A model generated the notes under the pieces. The model had not been told where the DNA came from and ran no database searches. It saw only the letters and a program-made list of their open reading frames with translations. Made by a program: the position numbers and the translations under genes. A DNA stretch of 64,000 nt from Bacillota bacterium (GTDB lineage Bacteria > Bacillota > Clostridia > Peptostreptococcales > Anaerovoracaceae), in contig JAQXQE010000006.1 of the NCBI GenBank assembly GCA_029101005.1, forward strand, positions 114,483-178,482, given 5' to 3'. Numbering within the stretch: position 1 is the first letter of the stretch; every line of letters starts with the position of its first letter. Below are positions 53,107-60,724 of this stretch, in pieces.

Positions 53107-54333
53107 CTACTTATTTGCTTCCATAATTTCCATCAGACCCTCAACACGTGTCTCATACTGTGCCTCTGAGAAGTTTCTTGGATCTGCCTGGTCTCCGTCG
53201 AAGTGAGCAACTGGGATGTTGCACTCTGCTCCGATCTGGCGTCCCATCTCTGCCATAAATCCACTCCACAGCTTGCAGGAACGGTTGTTGTGAATGAGAA
53301 GTCCCTCTACATGGTTCTCCTTGCAGAGCTTGATTCTCTTATCTCTTGATTTCTCGAGATTGATTGCATTAGGTACGCTGCAGTAAGCTGCAATCATCTC
53401 ATCGAAGCTGTTATAGTCGAAACCGAATGCATCAGCATAGATTGTTGTAACCATGTTGATACCTCTGTTCTTGAGTCCCTTTGAAGTAGCTCTGAGGTAT
53501 GGCCAGCAAGCGATTCCCTCGAACATGATTCTGTACTTCTCTTCTTCTCTGAAAGTACTCTTACCAGTCTCGTGGTTCTCCTTGTACTCCTTGAGAAGGA
53601 CGTTCATTGCTTCACCAGCCTCTTCCTTACCTCTTGCTGTAACCATTACAGCCATGTGGTTGAGAAGGTCGAAACCGTTGAATGGTGAAGGAACATGACA
53701 TGCCTCAGATGTTGCTGCGAGCCATGCACGGCTTGCTGTGCAGCTGAATCCTGTTACTTCCTTGAACTTCTCATCATCCCACTTCAGGTCGAAGATCTCC
53801 TCAAGCTGATGAACTGCATCCCAGAACTGAGCTCCAACATATTCGATAATCTCTGGTGTTGGCTCATAATCAGGATTAAATGGGATGTCCAGCATAATCA
53901 TTGGAATGTTCAGCTCAAGAGCAAGATTCTCATACCACTTAATCATGCAGTTACAGATATTGTTACAGCAGAGCACTGCATCTGGCATTGCTACATCCTG
54001 CTCAGGACATTCCTTGAGCTTTGCGTATGCAAGGCTGATTCTCGCATATGCACAGATATCATTTGAGTATCCATCAGCCTCTGCAACCTCGCACATACGC
54101 TGACCTGCGCCTCTTGCTGCGATTCCTGCAGCCTGATTCTCAGGATATACTGTTGCAAGGCCAAGTGTCTCTGGAATCTCAACTGGGAAATTACTTGAGA
54201 TCCACACTACAGGCTTGCCCTGCTTCTTTGCTTCGATAGCATTAACATAAGCATCGGATGCGATCTTGCCGAGCTTATATTTCGCAGAATTAGGATCTAC
54301 TGGACGCGGTGCCTTTTTTACTTCTTCTGCCAT
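53107..54333 (-). CDS. hadB: (R)-2-hydroxyacyl-CoA dehydratase subunit B
   Basis: 408 residues, larger dehydratase subunit. VYPENQAAGIAARGAGQRMCEVAEADGYSNDICAYARISLAY, LCCNNICNCMIKWYENLA, NRSCKLWSGFM and the final VAHFDGDQADPRNFSEAQYETRVEGL are family signatures that include the Fe-S cysteines. Forms the heterodimer with HadC. 31 bp after hadI. Confidence 0.94.
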   Translation of the reverse strand: MAEEVKKAPRPVDPNSAKYKLGKIASDAYVNAIEAKKQGKPVVWISSNFPVEIPETLGLATVYPENQAAGIAARGAGQRMCEVAEADGYSNDICAYARISLAYAKLKECPEQDVAMPDAVLCCNNICNCMIKWYENLALELNIPMIMLDIPFNPDYEPTPEIIEYVGAQFWDAVHQLEEIFDLKWDDEKFKEVTGFSCTASRAWLAATSEACHVPSPFNGFDLLNHMAVMVTARGKEEAGEAMNVLLKEYKENHETGKSTFREEEKYRIMFEGIACWPYLRATSKGLKNRGINMVTTIYADAFGFDYNSFDEMIAAYCSVPNAINLEKSRDKRIKLCKENHVEGLLIHNNRSCKLWSGFMAEMGRQIGAECNIPVAHFDGDQADPRNFSEAQYETRVEGLMEIMEANK

Positions 54334-54364
54334 ATATCTGTCCTCCTTATTACATAGCAGCGAA

Positions 54365-55150
54365 TTAACGCTTCTGCTTCATCAGCTTGTTGTATGAGTA
54401 AAGCGCTGCTCCTATTGCTCCGAAATACTGAGCACGTGGATCAAACGCAATATCAACTTCGAGACTCTTCTCAAGGGCACGTCTTACTGCCTCGTTCTTC
54501 GCAACTCCTCCAGACATACAGACAAGTTCTTTTACTCCTGCCCTCCTTGCCAGTGCCGCAACCCTTACGGCCACGCTGTTGCAGATTCCTGCGACGAGGT
54601 CTTCTCTCTTTACACCATTAGCGAGCTGACTGATTACTTCAGATTCAGCGAAAACCGTGCAGGTGCTCGAGATAGATACCTCTTCGGTCGATGCTGCAGC
54701 GCAAGCACCGAAGTCGTTGACGTCCATCTTGAGAATATTTGCCATTACATCAAGAAATCTGCCTGTTCCAGCCGCACATTTGTCATTCATCACGAAGTTT
54801 GACATACGACCGTCCTCAGACAGACTTATTACTTTGGCATCTTGGCCACCAATATCAATTACTGTACGGAGCTGTGGATAGACGTATCGTCCACCTAAAG
54901 CGTGGCAAGTCAATTCACTTGCTTCGTCATCAGCCCCTTCGAATTTCATTCTTCCGTATCCTGTTACTGTAGTTCTTGCAATATCAGACGCAGTAAGACC
55001 GCAGGACTCCCACAGCTTAGCAATGGCAGTTGCAGGTCCATCAGTTCCAAGACCACCGATTTCGAGGGAATAGCCTACAAGCTCGGCGCCATCATCAAGA
55101 ATTGCACATTTTGAAGTTGTTGATCCGATGTCGATGCCGAGTGTGTACAT
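54365..55150 (-). CDS. hadI: 2-hydroxyacyl-CoA dehydratase activator (ATP-dependent)
   Basis: 261 residues, ASKHA fold: GIDIGSTTSKCAILD phosphate loop, IDIGGQDAKVISL, cluster ligand KCAAGTGRFLDVMA and second ligand SSTCTVFAESEVISQ. The homodimer bridges one 4Fe-4S cluster and drives ATP-coupled electron transfer to HadBC. First gene of the operon, behind a near-consensus promoter; GAGGG precedes the ATG. Confidence 0.95.
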   Translation of the reverse strand: MYTLGIDIGSTTSKCAILDDGAELVGYSLEIGGLGTDGPATAIAKLWESCGLTASDIARTTVTGYGRMKFEGADDEASELTCHALGGRYVYPQLRTVIDIGGQDAKVISLSEDGRMSNFVMNDKCAAGTGRFLDVMANILKMDVNDFGACAAASTEEVSISSTCTVFAESEVISQLANGVKREDLVAGICNSVAVRVAALARRAGVKELVCMSGGVAKNEAVRRALEKSLEVDIAFDPRAQYFGAIGAALYSYNKLMKQKR

Positions 55151-55177
55151 TACGAAAACCCTCTACTTGATAATTTC

Positions 55178-55231
55178 TTAACAATTATGATTATAGCCTT
55201 CGTCAAATTTTTGTCAATATACAATTGTTAA
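55178..55231 (-). promoter_or_regulatory. Promoter of the had operon flanked by inverted half-sites
   Basis: Minus strand: perfect -35 TTGACA (55212-55217), 16-bp spacer, perfect -10 TATAAT (55190-55195). TTAACAATT (55178-55186) downstream of the start point and AATTGTTAA (55223-55231) upstream of the -35 are exact inverted copies, suggesting two operator half-sites around the promoter. Confidence 0.75.
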
Positions 55232-55347
55232 AACATTATCAATAAAAAGTCAAATGAGCCATAAGATGTTGTTATCACTCGAATTAAAAAAAAAGTTATA
55301 TCCCTCAGAAATTCTGCCTTGCTTCTGTTTCTGTGCCAGTTCAAGTG

Positions 55348-55356
55348 TGGTAGAAT
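55348..55356 (+). promoter_or_regulatory. Extended -10 of the YjiH-like gene
   Basis: TGGTAGAAT, an extended -10 without a clear -35, 41 bp before the ATG. Confidence 0.45.
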
Positions 55357-55396
55357 TAATCAACGTTATTCCTATAGATTAACCCTAATAAGAAAT

Positions 55397-56746
55397 ATGA
55401 TGACAACAACAAAGAACAAACTATTATTCCTGATTCCGTCCTTCGTAGGAGTTTTCCTCTTTATGCTCCCTGTGAAGTTCGATGGTGCCTGGACAGTTAC
55501 CGTTAAGATTATCGCTGACATCATTGCTGGATGGATCTCAGGCTTCCTTCCCCTGCTCTGCCTGATGATTCTCACAGTATCCGGAGTGCTGTCGACAATT
55601 GCGCTAGCAAAGCCGCGTTTCATTATGAATAACAGCATCCTGCGTGATGTATTCTATACAACTCCTATCTGGGTTGTTATTCGTGTGCTTGGTGCAATCT
55701 TCTGCTGGATTACCTACCTTGGACTTCAGGGCGGTGTTCTCGGAGCAATCTCAAGTGGCGATCAGGGCGGATTCATTCTCAACGACCTGCTCTGCACACT
55801 TGTAATCATATTCGTAATCGCAGGACTGCTTCTTCCGCTGCTCCTCGACTTCGGTCTTCTCGAGTTCATCGGTGCTATTCTGACAAGATTCATGCGCCCT
55901 CTCTTCAAGATTCCAGGCAGAGCTGCTGTTGACTGTATCACTTCATGGATTGGTGACGGAACTCTCGGAGTTATGCTCACTTGCAATCAGTATGAAGGTG
56001 GATACTACTCAGCACGTGAGGCATCAGTTATCGCCACAACATTCTCCGCAGTATCAATCACTTTCTCACTCGTAGTTCTCGATCAGGTGGGAATGACTGA
56101 GTACTTCGGAGTGTACTACCTCATCATCTGCCTCGTAGCAGTTGTGTGCGCACTTATCTGCCCTCGTATACCACCTCTTTCTCGCAAGAAGGATACTTAT
56201 CTTGTAGAGGGTAATAAGATGCCTGAGACAATTCCTGAGGGGTACGCTAATGCTAGAGAGTACGGCTTGAGCCTCGCAGCGCAGAGAGTTGCCAAGCATC
56301 AGGGAATCGGGGAATTTCTAAGAAATGGTGTCAAGAACTCAATCAGCATGTGGTTCTGTGTTCTGCCAACAGTAATGTGCATTGGAACAGTTGCACTTAT
56401 TCTGGCAAACTACACATCAATCTTCCAGACACTGGGAATTCCTTTCAGACCAATTCTCGATGTACTCGGAGTACCAGATGTCAACGACGCAGCATCTACA
56501 ATGATCATCGGCTTCGTCGATATGTTCACACCATCAATTCTCATCGCAGGTTCCGGAGCATGCGAGATGACTAAGTTCATCGTTGCTGTAATCTCAGTAA
56601 CTCAGGTTCTCTACCTCTCAGAGGTTGGAAGCCTTATCGTATCTTCAAAGCTTCCGCTGAATATCGTTGAGCTGTTCTTCATCTTCCTTGAGAGAACAAT
56701 TATCAGCATTCTGATTGTGTGCCCTATCGCTCAGCTGATTTTCTAG
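55397..56746 (+). CDS. YjiH-like membrane protein with nucleoside-recognition (Gate) domain
   Basis: About 449 residues from the ATG at 55397 (a second ATG follows directly); the track's start lies 26 codons upstream, before the presumed transcription start. Ten or more membrane helices. LLPLLLDFGLLEFIGAILTRFMRPLFKIPGRAAVDCITSW is the Gate-type segment, repeated in the C-terminal half (FVDMFTPSILIAGSG). Family proteins are presumed transporters of unknown substrate. Divergent from the had operon, so it may be a related carboxylate or amino-acid carrier (inference). Confidence 0.8.
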   Translation: MMTTTKNKLLFLIPSFVGVFLFMLPVKFDGAWTVTVKIIADIIAGWISGFLPLLCLMILTVSGVLSTIALAKPRFIMNNSILRDVFYTTPIWVVIRVLGAIFCWITYLGLQGGVLGAISSGDQGGFILNDLLCTLVIIFVIAGLLLPLLLDFGLLEFIGAILTRFMRPLFKIPGRAAVDCITSWIGDGTLGVMLTCNQYEGGYYSAREASVIATTFSAVSITFSLVVLDQVGMTEYFGVYYLIICLVAVVCALICPRIPPLSRKKDTYLVEGNKMPETIPEGYANAREYGLSLAAQRVAKHQGIGEFLRNGVKNSISMWFCVLPTVMCIGTVALILANYTSIFQTLGIPFRPILDVLGVPDVNDAASTMIIGFVDMFTPSILIAGSGACEMTKFIVAVISVTQVLYLSEVGSLIVSSKLPLNIVELFFIFLERTIISILIVCPIAQLIF

Positions 56747-56782
56747 CAAGTATTATTCAATATATAAGGAGGGTAAATTTTT

Positions 56783-57406
56783 ATGAACAAGAAAGCAATG
56801 TATAAGTTAAGTTACGGCCTCTTCGTTCTCACTGCAAAAGAAGGCGACAAGGACAACGGTTGCATCATCAATACAGCTATTCAGGCTGCATCTACACCTA
56901 ATCAGATCAGCATCTGTGTTAACAAGGACAACTACACACACGATATGATTGTCCGCACTGGTGAATTCACCGTATCCACAATCAGCCAGAAAGCAAGCTT
57001 CGATCTCTTCAAGCACTTCGGCTTCCAGACAGGTCGTGAGGTAGATAAGTTTGCAGACTTCACAGCCTGCAGAAGAGGATCTAATGGTATTATGATTATC
57101 ACCGAAGGAACTAACGCCTACATCTCAGTCAAGGTAGATAAGACTGTAGATCTCGGCTCACACACTATGTTCATCGGTGAAGTAACAGATATGGAAGTGC
57201 TCAGCGACGATTCATCCGCAACATATGAGTACTATATGAACAATATCAAACCAAAGCCAGAGGCTGTAGGCACAACACCATCAGGTGAGACCGTATGGAG
57301 ATGCATCATCTGCGGCTATGAGTACGTAGGTGAAGAACTCCCAGATGACTTCATCTGTCCGTTGTGCAAGCACCCTGCTTCGGATTTTGAGAAAGTAGTT
57401 AGATAG
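56783..57406 (+). CDS. Flavin reductase-like / rubredoxin fusion (high-molecular-weight rubredoxin type)
   Basis: 207 residues. FMN-binding flavin-reductase domain (res 1-~150: SYGLFVLTAKEGDKDNGCIINTA, HDMIVRTGEFTVSTIS) followed by a rubredoxin domain with WRCIICGYEYVGEELP and CPLCKHPASDFEKV, the two CxxC iron ligands. It transfers electrons from NAD(P)H to flavodiiron proteins or superoxide reductase. The superoxide reductase gene is 25 bp downstream, so the pair forms an oxygen-defence unit. AAGGAGGG precedes the ATG. Confidence 0.93.
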   Translation: MNKKAMYKLSYGLFVLTAKEGDKDNGCIINTAIQAASTPNQISICVNKDNYTHDMIVRTGEFTVSTISQKASFDLFKHFGFQTGREVDKFADFTACRRGSNGIMIITEGTNAYISVKVDKTVDLGSHTMFIGEVTDMEVLSDDSSATYEYYMNNIKPKPEAVGTTPSGETVWRCIICGYEYVGEELPDDFICPLCKHPASDFEKVVR

Positions 57407-57431
57407 AGATAACGAAAGGAGAGTACGAAAA

Positions 57432-57803
57432 ATGAAATTCTATGTATGCGAGCACTGCGGCAATTTCGTAGGAGTTATCCATGATTCAGGGGTTCCTATG
57501 ATGTGCTGTGGACAGAAGATGACAGAAGTTATTCCAGGCACAACAGATGCAGCCGTTGAGAAGCACGTTCCTGTATTCACCGTTGACGGCAACAAGGTTT
57601 CAGTTAAAGTTGGTTCTGTCGAGCATCCTATGGCTGATGAGCACTTCATCGAGTGGGTTGCAATCGAAACAGAACAGGGCGCACAGAGAAAGACACTCAA
57701 GCCAGGCGATGCTCCAGCTATAGAGTTCGCTCTCTCAGACGATGACGCTCTCGTAGCAGTATACGCATACTGCAACCTCCACGGACTCTGGATGGCTGAG
57801 TAG
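57432..57803 (+). CDS. dfx: Desulfoferrodoxin (superoxide reductase, 2Fe type)
   Basis: 123 residues. N-terminal desulforedoxin centre CEHCGN..CCGQKM; catalytic SOR domain with EKHVP, EHPMADEHFIEW and YCNLHGLW supplying the His4Cys iron site. Reduces superoxide to hydrogen peroxide without making O2. Co-transcribed with the rubredoxin fusion. Its TAG stop is followed in the same frame by the next ORF. Confidence 0.96.
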   Translation: MKFYVCEHCGNFVGVIHDSGVPMMCCGQKMTEVIPGTTDAAVEKHVPVFTVDGNKVSVKVGSVEHPMADEHFIEWVAIETEQGAQRKTLKPGDAPAIEFALSDDDALVAVYAYCNLHGLWMAE

Positions 57804-57830
57804 GAATTTGATGACATCTTAACCTACACT

Positions 57831-58133
57831 GTGTTAGAATTTGAATTCTACTGCGACTGCTGCGGTAACGGATACAAATCAACATTCAAGGAGTCATCAA
57901 CCTACGGTTCACACCAGAGAATGCAGGACATCAGTCGCAAGGCCGACGCTCTTAACAACATCCTCGGTGGCAGACTCTGTGGAATCGGCTGGGACGTTGC
58001 CCGCGGTGCCGATGCACTGAGAGATCGCATTGACCAGCATGGTCCTGAGTGGCGCAGAGAGCAGGAAGCTGCTTTCGATGAAGCGCAGGAAGAGATCAGA
58101 CCATACTTCCGTAGGACACGTAACGACACATAA
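57831..58133 (+). CDS. Small zinc-ribbon-like protein in frame after dfx
   Basis: 100 residues if GTG at 57831 is the start, but no ribosome site precedes it. CDCCGNGYKSTFKESSTYG looks like a zinc-ribbon start, then a helical body. The same frame is open back to the dfx stop (EFDDILTYTV between TAG and GTG), which looks like a genuine N-terminus missing its Met. Possible readings: lost start codon, an unusual start, or read-through from dfx. A terminator directly follows. Confidence 0.55.
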   Translation: MLEFEFYCDCCGNGYKSTFKESSTYGSHQRMQDISRKADALNNILGGRLCGIGWDVARGADALRDRIDQHGPEWRREQEAAFDEAQEEIRPYFRRTRNDT

Positions 58134-58138
58134 ACACA

Positions 58139-58168
58139 AGACAGCTTCTTGGGAAGCTGTCTTTTTTT
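58139..58168 (+). terminator. Terminator of the oxygen-defence unit
   Basis: AGACAGCTTC-TTGG-GAAGCTGTCT followed by seven T. Confidence 0.93.
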
Positions 58169-58283
58169 GCGTGAGGTGACTGTAATGTCGATTTGAGGGA
58201 CGCTGTTGTTTGTTGTGTATTCGATAAGAACTTACACTTTAATCATCAAATATTACTCAGTAAACAATAGGAGAATTCAAAAT

Positions 58284-59240
58284 ATGATGACATTTGAACA
58301 GTTTATCGAATACGTTGCAGCTGAGATTCAGAGCATTCTCTCTGACGATATTCCAGATATCAAGGTCGAGTCTACTACAGTCGTGAAGGTCAATGATCAG
58401 AAGTTACATGGCATCTTCATTATGGAGGATGAGGGCAAGGCCTGTCCGAATTTCTATCTCGATGCTGCATATGAAGCATATTGTGATGGCCATGACCCCG
58501 ATGACATCGCTTACGACATCTGCAAACAGTATTGGGTTATTCGACACGATATGACGCCACCGACAGCTCAAGTATATGAAGAACACAACCAATTCAAGGA
58601 CAGCGAGTTCAATCTGAGACTTCTTGATTCGACCAGGAACACCGAGTACCTGCAGGATATTCCGCACCTCGAGGTTGGCAACGGCTTCGTTCTCATCTGT
58701 GATGTCAGAGTCATCTCTTCTGATAACGGTATCTACTCAAGCGTAATCAATGATTCTATGCTCGATTCACTTGAGATGAGTGCAGATGAACTCTTCGAAC
58801 GCGCTCTCAGCAACGCCTGGGATAATGACACTCCACTTCTCTACAGTATGGAAGAGAAGCTTCTCAATTATTACAAATACGATGAATATAGAATGACCAA
58901 CCTTCTCACCGCGAGCAAGCTGCGCCCGCAACAGCTTCAGTATCCAATGTACCTTCTTTCGACTGACTCTGGTATATACGGCGCAGCTGCCCTCTTCTTC
59001 CCGGGAGTACAGGAACGAATCGCGCAGGTTTTCAAAGACGATTACTACGTCCTGACAAGTTCAACAGAGGATGTAATTATCGTCCCTCTCACCAACGCAG
59101 GTCCGGTTTCTATGTATACAGATATGGTCAATGATATGAATAACACAGTAATGGAGCCGCATGAGATTCTCAGCGACAAAGTCCTTCGCTATTACCGCAA
59201 GAGCGGTAAGCTACGCGACGTTACTGCGAGAATTGCTTAG
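58284..59240 (+). CDS. DUF5688 family protein
   Basis: 318 residues from the ATG at 58284 (AGGAG 10 nt upstream). Acidic soluble protein; MTFEQFIEYVAAEIQSIL at the start, and VLICDVRV, MYLLSTDSGIYGAAALFFPG, DDYYVLTSSTEDVIIVP along its length match the DUF5688 family of clostridia, of unknown function. Single gene between two terminators. No membrane segment or signal peptide. Confidence 0.8.
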   Translation: MMTFEQFIEYVAAEIQSILSDDIPDIKVESTTVVKVNDQKLHGIFIMEDEGKACPNFYLDAAYEAYCDGHDPDDIAYDICKQYWVIRHDMTPPTAQVYEEHNQFKDSEFNLRLLDSTRNTEYLQDIPHLEVGNGFVLICDVRVISSDNGIYSSVINDSMLDSLEMSADELFERALSNAWDNDTPLLYSMEEKLLNYYKYDEYRMTNLLTASKLRPQQLQYPMYLLSTDSGIYGAAALFFPGVQERIAQVFKDDYYVLTSSTEDVIIVPLTNAGPVSMYTDMVNDMNNTVMEPHEILSDKVLRYYRKSGKLRDVTARIA

Positions 59241-59339
59241 AAGGTATTTGATATTTATATCTTTCCTTATCTTGCGATGAATGTATAATCAAATTATCCG
59301 TATTATTCTTACATCAATTGACATTTCAGGGAGACAAGT

Positions 59340-60209
59340 ATGCATTTCGTTGAGGTCAAAGGCATCCTCTCAAGCAAGAACGGAATGAATATCTACCGTG
59401 GCTGTTCTCACGGGTGTATCTACTGCGATAGTCGAAGCAAATGCTACGGCTTCACACATGAATTCGAGGACATCGAGGTCAAGGCTAATGCTCCAGAACT
59501 CCTGGAGCACGCTTTGCGTACTAAGAGAAAGAAATGCATTATAGGCACTGGTTCGATGTGCGACCCCTATCTTCACATCGAGGAAGAACTCAATCTAACT
59601 AGACGCTGCCTCGAACTGATAAATCAATACGGATATGGCGTAACAGTACTCACCAAATCTGCCAGAGTCCTGCGAGATCTGGATCTTCTTCAGTCCATCA
59701 ACGAGAAGTCAAAGGCAGTTGTACAGATGACTCTAACCACCTTCGATGAAGACCTGTGCAGAATTCTAGAGCCTAACGTATCAACAACATATGAACGCTT
59801 TGAAGCTCTGATGGAGTTCAAGCGAGCTGGTATACCTACAGTAGTATGGCTCTCTCCTATTCTTCCGTTCATTAATGATACCGAGGATAATATCAATGGC
59901 ATACTCGATTACTGCATTGAAGCAGGTGTCAAGGGCATCATATGCTTTGGTATGGGGCTTACTCTCCGCGAAGGCAATCGGGAGTACTATTACAGAGCTC
60001 TTGACAGACACCTCCCTGGTCTCAAGGAGAAATACGCTAGAGTATATGGCAATGCATATGAGCTTAACAGTCCTAACAACAGACAGCTAATGCGCATATT
60101 CGAGAAGAGATGTGCAGAGAACGGCATACTGAGCAGACCAGATGAATGCTTCAGCTACTTGCAGGAATTCCCTCTGAAATATGAACAGATGTCCTTGTTC
60201 GATTATTAA
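59340..60209 (+). CDS. SPL-family radical SAM protein
   Basis: 289 residues. Radical SAM motif GCSHGCIYCDSRS (CxxxCxxC, res ~22-30), then IGTGSMCDPY, the usual Gly-rich SAM region, VLTKSARVLRDLDLL and LSPILPFINDTEDN. This layout matches the spore-photoproduct-lyase-like Rv2578c/SPL group; true SPL repair activity is uncertain. GGGAGACAAGT precedes the ATG. Confidence 0.88.
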   Translation: MHFVEVKGILSSKNGMNIYRGCSHGCIYCDSRSKCYGFTHEFEDIEVKANAPELLEHALRTKRKKCIIGTGSMCDPYLHIEEELNLTRRCLELINQYGYGVTVLTKSARVLRDLDLLQSINEKSKAVVQMTLTTFDEDLCRILEPNVSTTYERFEALMEFKRAGIPTVVWLSPILPFINDTEDNINGILDYCIEAGVKGIICFGMGLTLREGNREYYYRALDRHLPGLKEKYARVYGNAYELNSPNNRQLMRIFEKRCAENGILSRPDECFSYLQEFPLKYEQMSLFDY

Positions 60210-60268
60210 ACTGGTAGTAGAATCAACTCGTATATTTGTCAAAAGGGTTCCAGAGGAGGGACAATATT

Positions 60269-60350
60269 ATGGAAGAGAAATGCGTAATGGTCATCGATAG
60301 CGAGCTACCGCAAGGACGGCAACAATCACCTCGGAATAATCCACTTCTTC
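60269..60350 (+). pseudogene. Remnant of a DUF2000-like gene
   Basis: A good ribosome site (GGAGGG) and MEEKCVMVIDSELPQG resemble the N-terminus of DUF2000 proteins, but after about 16 codons the frame loses any similarity and runs into the terminator. Probably a 5' scrap; a tiny leader ORF is the alternative. Confidence 0.4.
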
Positions 60351-60379
60351 GATTAATTGTTCATGCGATATATAACAGC

Positions 60380-60409
60380 AAAGCTACGGCTCATCTCAGC
60401 CGTAGCTTT
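60380..60409. terminator. Terminator between the SPL gene and the ferredoxin gene
   Basis: 12-bp perfect stem AAAGCTACGGCT / AGCCGTAGCTTT with a 6-nt loop, usable in both directions for the convergent units. Confidence 0.88.
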
Positions 60410-60430
60410 GCTTTTGTCAGTATGGATGTA

Positions 60431-60724
60431 TTATTCTGCTTCAGGTTCTGGAATTGCATCCACAAACTTTGTTCGATTCATGATAGGATGCTCAAGTCTG
60501 ATTGCACCCTCAACAGGGCACTCGATTACGCATGCTCCGCAGTACCAGCACTCGCCTGGCCATGCAACGATTGGGTGCACACCCTTCTCTGTGCTTGGAA
60601 GAAGCACGTCTGAATGGCAAGTTCTTGCACAAGTGTTGCAACCGATGCACTTAGTCTCGTCGAACTGAATTGGATTTGCGCTGCATGGAACAACGGATAC
60701 CTTAAGCTCATTCATCTTCTTCAT
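60431..60724 (-). CDS. 2x[4Fe-4S] ferredoxin-type subunit, AprB-like
   Basis: 97 residues with CIGCNTCARTCHSDVL and CWYCGACVIECPVEGAI. The spacing and the WPGECWYCGACV segment resemble the beta subunit of adenylylsulfate reductase (AprB). It starts at the last base of the flavoprotein stop, so the two are co-translated. Likely the electron-entry subunit for the flavoprotein upstream. Confidence 0.88.
   Translation of the reverse strand: MKKMNELKVSVVPCSANPIQFDETKCIGCNTCARTCHSDVLLPSTEKGVHPIVAWPGECWYCGACVIECPVEGAIRLEHPIMNRTKFVDAIPEPEAE

Noticed and set aside
44991-57803. TAG recoding (pyrrolysine or Trp) suggested by two in-frame TAG codons
   Set aside because: Many genes in the window (EamA, CofE-like, SpoIIE phosphatase, dfx and others) end normally at TAG, and no Pyl machinery is present; decay or start loss is simpler.
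60236-60613. Full-length 125-residue protein on the plus strand
   Set aside because: Only the first ~16 codons look like a gene; the rest crosses the terminator and lies antisense to the ferredoxin gene.
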